Below, piece after piece: positions 33,269 to 43,141 of a DNA stretch of 64,000 bases (the first letter of the stretch is position 1; the number at the start of each line of letters is the position of its first letter). The notes below the pieces were generated by a model. That model was given only the letters and a program-made list of their open reading frames with translations. It had not been told where the DNA came from and did not search any database. Origin of the DNA: JAAFHZ01 sp964247085. GTDB lineage: Bacteria; Cyanobacteriota; Cyanobacteriia; Cyanobacteriales; Chamaesiphonaceae. The stretch spans positions 1 to 64,000 of the forward strand of contig CAXTSX010000015.1 in assembly GCA_964247085.1 (NCBI GenBank), written 5' to 3'. The position numbers were made by a program, and so were the translations under genes.

Positions 33269-34384
33269 ATGAGATTAATTTTTTTGGTAACAAGAGCAGA
33301 CACCATAGCTGGTAATCAGGTATATATTTTAGAATTTTCTAAGATGCTGCGTGCCCATGGTCATGAGCTTTTAGTAGTTACTGGTGCACCAGGTATTTTC
33401 ACCATTGCCTTAAAAGAACTAGAGATTCCCTATTTAACCTGTGCCTCTTTGCAAAGAGCTATTAATCCCTGGCAAGATTTATGTGCTTTGAGCGTCCTGC
33501 AAAAAATCATTAAAGAATTTCAGCCAGATCTAGTTTCTATACACTCTAGTAAAGCGGGGATCTTAGGGCGATTAGCCTGTAAGTTCCTTGGTATTCCCTG
33601 TATTTTTACCGCCCATGGTTGGGCTTTCACCGAGGGGGTGCCTCAACCGATGAGAAATATCTACCGGTTCTTAGAAAAACTCCTCGAACCGCTGGCTAGC
33701 AAAATCATTTGTGTATCGGAACATGATCGACAGCTGGGTTTGCAGGCGGGCATGAATGCCCAGAGACTAGTGACTATTCGAAATGGCATGCCCGATATCC
33801 CTAGTTCTTTACGGGCGAAGACTGGTGAAGGTCAGCCCGTGCGGATTGTGATGATTGCTCGTTTTGACACTCAAAAAGACTATGCTACTTTGCTCCAAGC
33901 TTGTCATTCTCTCCCCAATGTACAGCTAGATTTAGCTGGAGATGGTGCTCAGTTGCCAGCAATGAAAGACTTGGCCAAAAATTTGGGGATGATCGATCGA
34001 GTCAACTTTTTAGGTTTCCGCAAAGATGTATCGACTATCCTGGCACAGGCTCATATCTTCGCCCTGGTATCTAATTGGGAAGGCTTTCCGATCACCACCA
34101 TAGAAGCCATACGTGCTGGTCTCCCGGTCGTAGTTTCCGCTGTGGGCGGCGCAGCGGAAGCAGTAACTGAGGGGCAAACCGGCTATAGTGTGGCCAGAGG
34201 AGATATCACAACTCTACAGCAAAGACTAGCAGCATTAGTGACTGATCCCAATCTCCGGCACAAGATGGGTCAAGCGGCTCGGCATCGCTATGAAGCAGAA
34301 TTCACCTTTGAACATATGTTTCAACAAACCTTGGTGGTGTATGAAAAAGTGGCGCAGGAAGGTTATGGCAAATCATTGCTTTGA
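33269..34384 (+). CDS. Glycosyltransferase family 4 protein
   Basis: This 371-residue GT-B enzyme has an N-terminal acceptor domain (MRLIFLVTRADTIAGNQVYI, FTAHGWAFTEG) and a C-terminal nucleotide-sugar domain (VRIVMIARFDTQKDYATLLQ, LVSNWEGFPITTIEAIRAGLPVV with the E-x7-E motif). It would add a sugar to the lipid-linked repeat unit in the cytoplasm. Donor and acceptor cannot be predicted. Confidence 0.9.
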   Translation: MRLIFLVTRADTIAGNQVYILEFSKMLRAHGHELLVVTGAPGIFTIALKELEIPYLTCASLQRAINPWQDLCALSVLQKIIKEFQPDLVSIHSSKAGILGRLACKFLGIPCIFTAHGWAFTEGVPQPMRNIYRFLEKLLEPLASKIICVSEHDRQLGLQAGMNAQRLVTIRNGMPDIPSSLRAKTGEGQPVRIVMIARFDTQKDYATLLQACHSLPNVQLDLAGDGAQLPAMKDLAKNLGMIDRVNFLGFRKDVSTILAQAHIFALVSNWEGFPITTIEAIRAGLPVVVSAVGGAAEAVTEGQTGYSVARGDITTLQQRLAALVTDPNLRHKMGQAARHRYEAEFTFEHMFQQTLVVYEKVAQEGYGKSLL

Positions 34385-34521
34385 TAGTAAAATTATATAT
34401 CGCTTCTATCTTCAGTCAATTAATAGAGAAAGCTTTGTTCTTGATTCATGAAACAAAGCTATTATAATCAATTAGAGAAATGCCGATGGAACTTCGGTCA
34501 ATTAGCGGAAATAGCAGAATC

Positions 34522-35664
34522 ATGAAGAAAATATTGATGGTAACAACGATTTCACGAACCCTGCAAGATTTTCTATTTCCCTTTGTTGAACATTTTCGTT
34601 CGCTGGGTTGGTTGGTAGATGGGATGGCCTGTGATATTTCTAATGATGCCAACTGTTTAGCCGTTTTCGATCGGGTATGGGATGTGGAGATCTCCAGAAA
34701 TCCTCTACACCCCAAAAACTTTTTAGATGCTCCTAAAGCTATCCGTCAAGCCATGGCCGAAAGACGATATGACATCGTGCATGTTCATACGCCAGTAGCA
34801 GCTTTGATTGTGAGATACGCCTTGAATGATCTGCGGAAACGGAAGCAAGTCAAAGTGATATACACAGCTCATGGTTTCCATTTTCATCGGGGTTCCAATC
34901 CTCTGACCAAGCCGATTTTTATTGGGTTGGAAAAACTAGCCGGAGCCTGGACAGACTATTTAGTTGTGATTAATCATGATGATGAGCAAGCTGCCCAGCA
35001 CCATCATTTGCTGCCATCCGATCGCATTCGCTATATGCCAGGAATTGGGGTAGATATTAACATCTACAATCGTGATCAAGTCACAGCAGAAGCTCTGAGT
35101 TTATTTCGTCAGGAAATTGGGGTCTCGCCAACAACTCCACTTTTTTTAGCTGTTGCTGAGCTGGTTCCCAATAAACGCCATCAAGATATGATTCGGGCAT
35201 TAGTCCAGCTGGAGCGATCGGATGTCCATCTAGTTTGTGCTGGCGTTGGACCACTATTGGATGATCTACAGAAATTAGTAGCTGAACTAGGTGTTCAAGA
35301 CCGGGTGCATTTCTTGGGACATCGCCGTGATATTCCGATGTTGCTTTGTTCTGCTACAGCAATGCTCCTGGTATCTCAACGGGAAGGGCTCCCCAGAAGT
35401 ATTATGGAAGCATTGTGTTTGTCCACCCCAGTAATTGGCACTGCCATTCGCGGTACCAGTGACTTATTGGCCAATAACAGTGGTTTGTTGGTAGAGGTAG
35501 GCAATACCACCGCTTTAGCCGCCGCAATGACCTGGATATTGACTCATCCCCAAGAGGCGCAAGAAATGGCTGAACGAGGTAAGCAGCGCATGTCTGACTA
35601 TGATATTCAACACATCCTAGATTTACACGCCAAATTATACGCCGAAGCCTTAAGTGTTAAGTAA
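34522..35664 (+). CDS. Glycosyltransferase family 4 protein, paralogue A
   Basis: The start is ATG 34522 (380 residues, MKKILMVTTISRTLQDFL), which aligns with its paralogue; a start at 34480 would add 14 extra residues. The GT-B motifs are VIYTAHGFHFHRG, EGLPRSIMEALCLSTPVIGTAIRG and the donor-binding E residues. It is clearly paralogous to the minus-strand gene at 36698-37855 (same N-terminus, same LVDGMAC and EGLPRSIMEALCL blocks). The pair lies in inverted orientation around an epimerase gene. Confidence 0.9.
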   Translation: MKKILMVTTISRTLQDFLFPFVEHFRSLGWLVDGMACDISNDANCLAVFDRVWDVEISRNPLHPKNFLDAPKAIRQAMAERRYDIVHVHTPVAALIVRYALNDLRKRKQVKVIYTAHGFHFHRGSNPLTKPIFIGLEKLAGAWTDYLVVINHDDEQAAQHHHLLPSDRIRYMPGIGVDINIYNRDQVTAEALSLFRQEIGVSPTTPLFLAVAELVPNKRHQDMIRALVQLERSDVHLVCAGVGPLLDDLQKLVAELGVQDRVHFLGHRRDIPMLLCSATAMLLVSQREGLPRSIMEALCLSTPVIGTAIRGTSDLLANNSGLLVEVGNTTALAAAMTWILTHPQEAQEMAERGKQRMSDYDIQHILDLHAKLYAEALSVK

Positions 35665-35668
35665 AAAA

Positions 35669-36616
35669 CTAGTCTATGGATGTGCTGGGGCTAGAGCCCA
35701 ATGCCAGTAATTGGGTAACCGTTGCTGCTGGCTGCCACTGCACAAGATTTTTAGCCTTGCTAATATCTACCACTAAAGAACCAAAGAGTTGATTGAAGAG
35801 ATCTTGTTTACCGGTTAAATTTGCTCCCAGGCGAGCAATGAACGGTGGTATCGGCAGCAATATGCTTTTTTTGCCGATACTTTGTCCTAATAGTGTTACT
35901 AATTCTTTGGTCGAAATTGAGCTTTCATCTCCAATTAAAAATAACTCTCCGGCTGCTTGAGGATGTTCGGCGCAGCACACTAAAAAACTAGCCAAATTAT
36001 CAACACCAATTAAAGTTCGCTGATTATCAGCTAGACCTACTGGCAATGGAATACCTGCTGCTACCAATTTCTGTAATTTGGCAAAGTTTCCTTTTACACC
36101 TGCCCCGTATACCAAGGGTGGTCTGACAATTACTAGCTCCATTCCAGACTTGGCGACCATCGATCGCAATGCAACCTCAGCCTCGTACTTACTAATAGCA
36201 TAGGGTTTATGGGGATTTACTGGGCTTTCCTCCCGAAAAGCACCGTTATTAGAGACATCACCATTCACCTTAATGCTACTGACAAAAACAAATCGCTTTA
36301 CGCCAGCCTGTTCGGCTGCCGCCATTAATTGCATTGTTCCTTCCGTATTAATTCGTCGAAACTCTGACAGCGTATCAGAAATCGCTTCTTTTAATATGTG
36401 TGCTCGTCCGGCTAAATGCACGACTACTTCTATACCCTGCAAAAGTGGGAGCCAATCGGTTACGGTCATGGCTCCTATATCACTCACCGTTAACATGTTA
36501 TCTTTACCGGTGGCTTTACGAGCAGTCCCCAAGACAGTCCAGCCGGCCTGTTGAAATGCTGGACAGGTTGTTGATCCAACAAAACCATTTGCCCCAGTGA
36601 TCAGTACCGTTTTCAT
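35669..36616 (-). CDS. NAD-dependent epimerase/dehydratase (extended SDR)
   Basis: The 315-residue Rossmann enzyme has TGANGFVG at the N-terminus, HLAGRAHILKEA, FVSSIKVNGD and the catalytic YAISK (Y-x3-K). The GRAH and SIKVNG blocks and VIVRPPLVYGAGVKGNFAKL resemble UDP-sugar 4-ketoreductases or epimerases of O-antigen clusters, such as those making quinovosamine or fucosamine derivatives. The exact substrate is unknown. It is convergent with the preceding glycosyltransferase, with only 4 bases between stops. Confidence 0.85.
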   Translation of the reverse strand: MKTVLITGANGFVGSTTCPAFQQAGWTVLGTARKATGKDNMLTVSDIGAMTVTDWLPLLQGIEVVVHLAGRAHILKEAISDTLSEFRRINTEGTMQLMAAAEQAGVKRFVFVSSIKVNGDVSNNGAFREESPVNPHKPYAISKYEAEVALRSMVAKSGMELVIVRPPLVYGAGVKGNFAKLQKLVAAGIPLPVGLADNQRTLIGVDNLASFLVCCAEHPQAAGELFLIGDESSISTKELVTLLGQSIGKKSILLPIPPFIARLGANLTGKQDLFNQLFGSLVVDISKAKNLVQWQPAATVTQLLALGSSPSTSID

Positions 36617-36697
36617 GAGCTGATTTTCTCCTTATTGAATTTGTCAAGAATACTTTTAAGTACTAATGTATTAAATGACAGAACTACTGGCGACTAT

Positions 36698-37855
36698 TCA
36701 ACTATTTTGTGCTTCTCCAAGAGCTTCTGCATAAAGCTTTGTATGCAAGTCCAAAATATTATTGATATCGTAATTGAAAATGCGCGCTCTACCTCTTTTA
36801 GCCATTTCTTGTGCTTCTTGAGGATAATCTAAAATCCAATTCATCGCATTTGATAAAGCAGTAACATCACTGACATTTACGAGTAGACCGCTGTTATCTG
36901 CTAACAAATCACTAATTCCTCGAATGGCTGTGCCAATAACTGGGGTTTCCAAGCACAACGCTTCCATAATACTTCTTGGCAAACCCTCCCGCTTAGAAGT
37001 AAGTAGAACTGCTGTTGATGAACAAATCAGAGTGGGAATATCGCCACGAAATCCTAAGAAGTGTATTTGATCTTTCACTCCTAATTCATCAATCAGTCGC
37101 TTAATTTCAGCGAGAAATTCTGGTGACCCTTCTCCGGCTAAAGCCAGGTGAACATTGGGTCGTTGCAGCTTAGCTAACGCCTGAACCATATCTTGATGGC
37201 GTTTGTTGGGCGTGAATTCTGCGATGGCCAACAAGAGGGAATCACCTGGTAATAGACCCAGTTCTTGACGCACCCGATCGATATCAGCCGCAGCCACTTG
37301 CTGTCGATCGTAATCACTTGTATTCACCCCAATGCCCGGCATATAACGAATGCGTTCTGTTGGCAGCAGATGATACCGATGGGCAGCTTCTTTATCTTCA
37401 TGGTTAATAACAACCAAGTAATCTGTCCAAGATCCAGCCAGTTTTTCTATTGCTATGAAAACTTGATTAGTAACAGGATTTCCACCAATATGGAAATGAA
37501 AGCCATGAGCAGTATAAATTACCTTTACTTTATTGTTTTTCCTCAAGCCATTTAAAGCGTAGCGAGTTACTAAGGCTGCTACTGGAGTATGAACATGTAT
37601 AATGTCGTACTGCCCCTGTTCTACAATCTGACGGATGGTATCTGGAGCCCGCAAAAAATTTCGAGGATCTAGAGGATTTCGAGATAGCTCCACATCCCAG
37701 ACGTGATCAAATGCTGCTACACACGTAGCATCGTCTAGAATGCCGCAAGCCATGCCATCTACTAGCCAACCTTGAGCCCGAAAATGTTGAACAAAAGGAA
37801 GAAGAAAACTTCGCAGTGTCACCGGTATAGTGGTAACCATCAAGATTTTTTTCAT
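36698..37855 (-). CDS. Glycosyltransferase family 4 protein, paralogue B
   Basis: The ATG at 37855 gives 385 residues and aligns with the paralogue (MKKILMVTTIPVTL); an ATG at 37870 overlapping the epimerase is an alternative. Motifs include VIYTAHGFHFHIGG, EGLPRSIMEALCLETPVIGTAIRG and LADNSGLLVNV. It is a diverged duplicate of the gene at 34522-35664, in opposite orientation. The start lies 4 bases after the stop of the epimerase at 37860, so they are co-transcribed. Confidence 0.9.
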   Translation of the reverse strand: MKKILMVTTIPVTLRSFLLPFVQHFRAQGWLVDGMACGILDDATCVAAFDHVWDVELSRNPLDPRNFLRAPDTIRQIVEQGQYDIIHVHTPVAALVTRYALNGLRKNNKVKVIYTAHGFHFHIGGNPVTNQVFIAIEKLAGSWTDYLVVINHEDKEAAHRYHLLPTERIRYMPGIGVNTSDYDRQQVAAADIDRVRQELGLLPGDSLLLAIAEFTPNKRHQDMVQALAKLQRPNVHLALAGEGSPEFLAEIKRLIDELGVKDQIHFLGFRGDIPTLICSSTAVLLTSKREGLPRSIMEALCLETPVIGTAIRGISDLLADNSGLLVNVSDVTALSNAMNWILDYPQEAQEMAKRGRARIFNYDINNILDLHTKLYAEALGEAQNS

Positions 37856-37859
37856 TGGT

Positions 37860-38834
37860 TTACCTGACATGTTGTGGGTAGGCTGTTTGCAATAACTCTG
37901 CTAAACCATCCCGCATACTGACAGTTGGTGACCAACCTAAAGATTGCATAGCCGATATATCAGCTAAGCTGTGCCGAATGTCTCCAGATCGAAAAGGCTG
38001 ATGAGTTGCTGTGATATTAGTACCATTTAAATCATTCAGGAGCGTAATGATTTCTAACAACGAAGTGGCAACTCCACGACCGACATTAAATGTTTTACCA
38101 GAAGCCTCTGGATGTTCCATTGCTAATAGATTTGCCTGAACAACATCTGAAACATGGATAAAATCACGAGTTTGGGAACCATCGCCATAGATAGTTGGAG
38201 CGATTTTTTGATGGAGTCGATCGGCAAAAATTGAAATTACGCCAGAGTAAGGATTAGAAGGATCTTGGCGGGAACCAAATACATTGAAATATCGCAAACA
38301 AACAAATTCCACACCAAAGGTGTTGGCATAGCAGTGTCCCATCAGTTCAGAAGCTAACTTATCGATCCCATAGGGGGTAATTGGCTTAGTCGGCATTGCT
38401 TCTTGTTTCGGCAAAGTTGGTTCGTCACCATAGACAGCCGCACTGCCCGCAAATAATACTCGTCTAACTCCGGCCTGGCGAGCTGCCTCTAGTATATTTA
38501 AGGTTCCACCATAGTTTACTTTGCCAGTGCCGATCGGATCATCCACAGATTTTGGCACACTAGCAACAGCGGCCTCATGAAGAATATAGTGACAGCCTAT
38601 AACAGCTGCTGCCACAGTTTTAAAATCAGCAACATCACCCACCAATACTTCGACATCTTCCGCAAGAATAGTATTAATATTATCTAGTTTGCCAGTAGAA
38701 AGATTATCTAAGATCCGAACCCTATAGCCCTGCTTAACGAGGGCTTCTACCAAATGAGAACCAATAAAGCCACATCCTCCGGTGACTAGCACTGTTTTCC
38801 GTCTACTTGTTTGATTCATACTTTGATACGCCAT
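37860..38834 (-). CDS. NAD-dependent nucleotide-sugar epimerase (extended SDR)
   Basis: The 324-residue enzyme has VLVTGGCGFIGSHLVEALV, then AVYGDEPTLPKQEAMPTKPI, catalytic YGIDK, and RYFNVFGSRQDPSNPYSGV. This is close to UDP-GlcNAc/UDP-Glc 4-epimerases and WbpP-like proteins of O-antigen loci. An ATG five codons in (38819) is another possible start. It feeds sugars to the glycosyltransferases of the same minus-strand group. Confidence 0.88.
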   Translation of the reverse strand: MAYQSMNQTSRRKTVLVTGGCGFIGSHLVEALVKQGYRVRILDNLSTGKLDNINTILAEDVEVLVGDVADFKTVAAAVIGCHYILHEAAVASVPKSVDDPIGTGKVNYGGTLNILEAARQAGVRRVLFAGSAAVYGDEPTLPKQEAMPTKPITPYGIDKLASELMGHCYANTFGVEFVCLRYFNVFGSRQDPSNPYSGVISIFADRLHQKIAPTIYGDGSQTRDFIHVSDVVQANLLAMEHPEASGKTFNVGRGVATSLLEIITLLNDLNGTNITATHQPFRSGDIRHSLADISAMQSLGWSPTVSMRDGLAELLQTAYPQHVR

Positions 38835-38885
38835 AATAAAGAGAATTTATCAAAACCGACACGGTAGACTATCATAACTTTTATT

Positions 38886-40157
38886 TCAAATCAAGTTTTT
38901 CACCTTTTCAGGACTTGATTTCTCCATTTCGACGAATTCCACTTTTTTCATCGCAGCCATCAAAGCAACTACAGTTAATATATGCCTTTCTTCCAAAATA
39001 TTATGGCTGAAGAATCCCCATATCAACATAAAAGCCATGAAAGGAAGTGCCACATCTTTAGCTTGACCTTTGGCTTTCCATGCTGCGGCCAAAGCCAGGG
39101 TAGGTAAGAAAAGACCGCCAAGAAAGCCATTCTCTACCATGTACTTTAGGTAACCATTATGTGCTCCTTTACCACCTTGCTCTCCACCTGCCCCAATATC
39201 TGCTCCAGTACCGTATCCCACAAGCGGGCTAGCTATAAATTTATGCCGAGCTAGTTCTGCGAGTCCACCTCTACCGCTATCCTCACCGGCAGACCCTCCA
39301 AAAAAGGTTTCGAGTCTTTCTTGATTGTTAGAATGTAACTCAACACCACTTAAATTACTTAAACCTACAAGCGGTAAGAGAGCTAATGAGATTATACAAC
39401 CGACTACAAAATTTTTAGTTAGTCTAATTTTCAACGAGCCTTGAAACAACAAAATAGCGAAAACTACTAGCCAAGCGATAATGGCTCCCCGTGAAAATGT
39501 GATAAACACCCCAAAACCAATAATCAATGTATATATTAATCTAAAATTAGCAGGAATAACACCAATACTAAAAATCATACCTAAAATTAATGCACCTCCA
39601 GCCCTATTGGGATCTAAATAAATTCCAGCAGGTCTTCCAGAAAGATTTGCAATGTCTAGTAAAGCTGGATCGACAGGTTGAGTAAATATTTCGGGATTAA
39701 CAAGTTCATACAAATTATTACCCATTGCATATATAACAGCGACAAATATTGCTCGTCTAACCCATGTTTGCACTTGCTGATGTTTTGCAAATAATACTGC
39801 TTCTGTCAACATTACAGTAATTGATATTAATCTGAGAGGTAACTCTGACGTTATTCCATCTTTTGACATCCATGCATCTGATGAAGCAAGAATTACAGAT
39901 ACTGAAATATAAAATACGCACCACGCAAGTAGTGTTGAAGGCAAAAATTTCCAATAGCCTAAAATAACTAGAACAGCCGCAGCTAAAGCAAAAGAAACAA
40001 TAAAAGGGGTAGCCGTTGGTTTAGCATAAATAGTTAGCCATACGTCATAACCAGTAAAATAATAAGCAACAGATATAACTGCTAAGATTAGCTGCAAGAT
40101 AAAAATCGTTCGATTTTCTTTTTTTTTAATATGAATTATTTTTTGAAAGGTACTCAT
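38886..40157 (-). CDS. O-antigen ligase/polymerase-like membrane protein
   Basis: This 423-residue protein has ten or more membrane segments and a large periplasmic loop between the later helices, typical of the WaaL/Wzy_C family. The loop region contains RLETFFGGSAGEDSGRGGLA followed by FIASPLVGYGTGAD and GAHNGYLKYMVENGFLGGLF. This is the R..(x)..W/GY-G...H-N pattern of these enzymes. It polymerises or transfers lipid-linked glycans on the outer face of the inner membrane. The base composition is A+T-rich compared with neighbouring core genes. Confidence 0.85.
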   Translation of the reverse strand: MSTFQKIIHIKKKENRTIFILQLILAVISVAYYFTGYDVWLTIYAKPTATPFIVSFALAAAVLVILGYWKFLPSTLLAWCVFYISVSVILASSDAWMSKDGITSELPLRLISITVMLTEAVLFAKHQQVQTWVRRAIFVAVIYAMGNNLYELVNPEIFTQPVDPALLDIANLSGRPAGIYLDPNRAGGALILGMIFSIGVIPANFRLIYTLIIGFGVFITFSRGAIIAWLVVFAILLFQGSLKIRLTKNFVVGCIISLALLPLVGLSNLSGVELHSNNQERLETFFGGSAGEDSGRGGLAELARHKFIASPLVGYGTGADIGAGGEQGGKGAHNGYLKYMVENGFLGGLFLPTLALAAAWKAKGQAKDVALPFMAFMLIWGFFSHNILEERHILTVVALMAAMKKVEFVEMEKSSPEKVKNLI

Positions 40158-40189
40158 GATTTAATAATAATTATCTTGAACTATTTTAT

Positions 40190-41299
40190 CTAATTTTTAC
40201 TTCGACGATCAATAACTTGTTCGATAGCCTCTTCCCAAAGTTTTACGACTTTTGCTATTCCAAATTTCTCTAGTATCTTTGGAGCTAATTGAGATAGCTG
40301 TTCACGCTTTTTAGGGTCATCCATTAATTGTTTCAATCCAATAGCTAAAGCATCTACATCTTCTGTTGCAACTAATATACCGTTAACACCGTTCTCAATT
40401 ATTTCTCGCGGTCCACTTAAACAATCAGTAGATATGACGGGTAAACCACAAGCCATCGCTTCACACAAGGCCATCGGAAATCCTTCAAACCTAGATGACA
40501 TGACAAAAATATCGGCTTGGCGTAATCTATCATTGACGTTTTGGACTTGCCCAGGCATATGAACTATTTCGGTCAAGTGTAGTCTGGATCGCAATTCTTC
40601 CAGTTCTGGTCGGCTGGGTCCTTCGCCCAAAATAGTTAAGTTCCAATCAGGGTATTGCTCATGAATTTGATGAAAAGCTTTCATCAAAATATCGAAGCCT
40701 TTCTGAGGAGCTAATCTACCGATCGCAATCAAGGAAGGTTTTGATAACAATTTTTCTTTAGTAATCGTGGGGGATGGAGTTAATACCGGATTTGGCATCA
40801 CAATCGTACGATACCCTCGATCCGGAGAAAAGAAAGGAACAGCATTCTGGGTTAATACTGTTACTAAGTCAGCATTTTTATAAGTCAACTTCATTAATAG
40901 CTGCCAAATTTTATTAGCTGTTGAAGAACCGGGGTACATATGTTCACTAACAATGACAGGAATATTAGAATTCCGACAAGCCAGAATAGTAAGAACGTTC
41001 CCCGTATCCATGAAACTAATTACAACATCTGCCTGACTTTCAATAATTTTCGCTTTTAATACTTTAATACGCTGCCAGGAGTTAGTAATGGCTGCAATTA
41101 TATTAGCAGATATTCCAGAAACACCTAGCTGGTTAATTTTAATTCTTGAATCTAACGGATAGAAAGGTGGTTCAGTTTGAGAAACTAAAGTTAAAAGTGT
41201 GACATCCCAATTATGAGATGCCCAATAGTTGGCAATAATGGACATTACTCGCTCTGCACCACCGGAACCCATCGAATGAATCACTAATGTAACTTTCAT
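40190..41299 (-). CDS. Glycosyltransferase family 4 protein
   Basis: The ATG at 41299 (MKVTLVIHSMGSGGAERVM) is preferred over the upstream 41350, because the family begins there. The GT-B motifs are GGAERV, IVSEHMYPGS, IAIGRLAPQKGFDILMKAFH and SRFEGFPMALCEAMACGLPV with E-x7-E. It probably adds a residue to the repeat unit. It lies between the ligase-like gene and the flippase on the minus strand. Confidence 0.9.
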   Translation of the reverse strand: MKVTLVIHSMGSGGAERVMSIIANYWASHNWDVTLLTLVSQTEPPFYPLDSRIKINQLGVSGISANIIAAITNSWQRIKVLKAKIIESQADVVISFMDTGNVLTILACRNSNIPVIVSEHMYPGSSTANKIWQLLMKLTYKNADLVTVLTQNAVPFFSPDRGYRTIVMPNPVLTPSPTITKEKLLSKPSLIAIGRLAPQKGFDILMKAFHQIHEQYPDWNLTILGEGPSRPELEELRSRLHLTEIVHMPGQVQNVNDRLRQADIFVMSSRFEGFPMALCEAMACGLPVISTDCLSGPREIIENGVNGILVATEDVDALAIGLKQLMDDPKKREQLSQLAPKILEKFGIAKVVKLWEEAIEQVIDRRSKN

Positions 41300-41410
41300 A
41301 AACCACCTAAAATGACAATCAATTACTTCTATCAAACCCAGATTGTACAAGTTTCCTGAAGTTTAGTTTACACCTAATAGTAACATCAGAAACTCATAGT
41401 TATTATTTGT

Positions 41411-42784
41411 CTAAATCTTTAATTCTTGATCAATGGATTTATTTAATAATTTATTAGCAAAAAACCATAAAAACAAAAAGCTAAAGCAATAAACTATACT
41501 CGTAGACAATGCAATCCCAGCAATCCCCATCCACTGCATTAGCAAATAGTTCATTCCAATATTAATGGCTAAATTAAAGGCAGAACCCCACATCATCAAA
41601 TGATTACTGCGCATTGCTGCTATTAAACGAACTACCAAACTACATCCTAGATAGAAGGGAATCTGTAGAGCAAAGCAAGACTGTATCTGAGATACTAGTT
41701 TAGTATCACTAGCTTGAAAAGAACCTCTTTCTAAAAGAATTCTAACTAATGGCTCCGAAAAAATAATAATTATTGCCGTGAGAGGGATACTAACTGCAAA
41801 AATTATTTTTAAATAGTATTTCAAAGTCTGGCGGGCACTAATCCAATCCTCTTGAGCAAGTAGCTTAGAAAAATAAGGAATTACAGCCGTACCTAATGCT
41901 GTACTAATAATTAAAATTGGCAAAGAAATTATGCGGTTACTATAGTTTAGTGCTGACACGCTTCCAGTTGGTAACATGGCAGCCATCGACTGGTCTACGA
42001 TTGAAGTACTGCACATTAGCAATGCACCCGCCATCATCGGTGCATACTGACTAATAACTTCTTTTTGATTAGCGTCAAAACCATGCCATTTTGGCCATCT
42101 TAATATACCTTGCCTGACTAAAGTTATACCTAGTAATGCAGATTCGATAGTGGCACCAACAACTAAACTAATCGCTAACACATCTATTCCTAATGACTGA
42201 CTAAATAACAACAGTAAAATGGTAATAGCTGGTGTTATTATAGGCAGCAGGGCGACCAAAGCGAATCGTTCTCCAGCATTTAAAACAGCTCCCCAGATAA
42301 CTCCTATACCGTTAACAATCACTAAAGGAGCCATGATCAAGAATAAGTGAAAAGTTAACTTCAACTTGTTACTGTCAAACCCAGCTGCTATTTGAGGTAA
42401 ATAAATTGGGGAAGTTAGCAGCATAGCTGCAACGATTAATAACAATAAGCCACTAGTCCAAATCATTACTCCTGAAAAAAGACTCAAAGAAGCTTCTTTC
42501 CCTTGTTGTTCTCTTACCTTGATGTAAGTGGGAATAAATGCTGCTGCTAGCGCTCCAGAAATAACATTAATGACAAAAGAAGGAACAATATAAGCAACCA
42601 AGAAAGCATCTAAAGCATCTCCTGTCCCAAATTGCCAAGCAACTACTAGCTCCTTGGCTACCGCCATTGCTTTGACAAAAGCAGTGCCAGCTGCCACTGT
42701 AGCAGCTGCTCCTAATATTTGGCGGTTCACAGAACCTTTCGTTAGTCTACTCCAAAGATTAGGCATATTTATCTGGTTAACCAA
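41411..42784 (-). CDS. Polysaccharide flippase, Wzx/MurJ-like (MviN family)
   Basis: This 457-residue protein has about 12-14 hydrophobic helices. The N-terminus (ILGAAATVAAGTAFVKAMAVAKELVVAWQFGTGDALDAFLVAYIVP) and TGSVSALNYSNRIISLPI resemble MurJ/MviN lipid II flippases. Within a glycan cluster it most likely flips the lipid-linked repeat unit, as Wzx does. MurJ itself is normally elsewhere in the genome; I cannot exclude it. Confidence 0.85.
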   Translation of the reverse strand: MVNQINMPNLWSRLTKGSVNRQILGAAATVAAGTAFVKAMAVAKELVVAWQFGTGDALDAFLVAYIVPSFVINVISGALAAAFIPTYIKVREQQGKEASLSLFSGVMIWTSGLLLLIVAAMLLTSPIYLPQIAAGFDSNKLKLTFHLFLIMAPLVIVNGIGVIWGAVLNAGERFALVALLPIITPAITILLLLFSQSLGIDVLAISLVVGATIESALLGITLVRQGILRWPKWHGFDANQKEVISQYAPMMAGALLMCSTSIVDQSMAAMLPTGSVSALNYSNRIISLPILIISTALGTAVIPYFSKLLAQEDWISARQTLKYYLKIIFAVSIPLTAIIIIFSEPLVRILLERGSFQASDTKLVSQIQSCFALQIPFYLGCSLVVRLIAAMRSNHLMMWGSAFNLAINIGMNYLLMQWMGIAGIALSTSIVYCFSFLFLWFFANKLLNKSIDQELKI

Positions 42785-43000
42785 ATGACTCTGATTGAAG
42801 ACGAGTTAGTTATTTTTAACATAATATTGATCTCAGTATCAAAATAGTTTTTTGAATTTTTTTATGATTAACACTAAGACTTAGTACATGATGTGCGAGT
42901 AAAAGTCGGAAAGCCTCGATTTCTCGTAACGAAATATCCTACGATTCAGATTTTGAATGGTTCAAGCTGATTGCAGGTAATCCAAGAATAGTCTCCTATC

Positions 43001-43141
43001 AGCAATTCTCATTTTAAAACTCTTGTACTATTCTTAGGCAGTCGTAGGCCACTTAATCGAATAGTCACCGACGACAGAACAGTGCTTTCAGCCATTCAGA
43101 TCATCAAAAATCTGTGGATAATTTCCATAATGAGAATTGCT
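43001..43141. mobile_element. 141-bp MITE with perfect terminal inverted repeats and 11-bp target duplication
   Basis: The ends AGCAATTCTCATT (43001-43013) and AATGAGAATTGCT (43129-43141) are perfect 13-bp inverted repeats. Directly outside both, AGTCTCCTATC occurs at 42990-43000 and 43142-43152, an 11-bp target-site duplication. The interior has no coding capacity. This is the layout of a miniature element moved in trans by an IS transposase. An 11-bp duplication suits IS4-type transposases. No copy of the parent is seen in the window. Confidence 0.85.
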
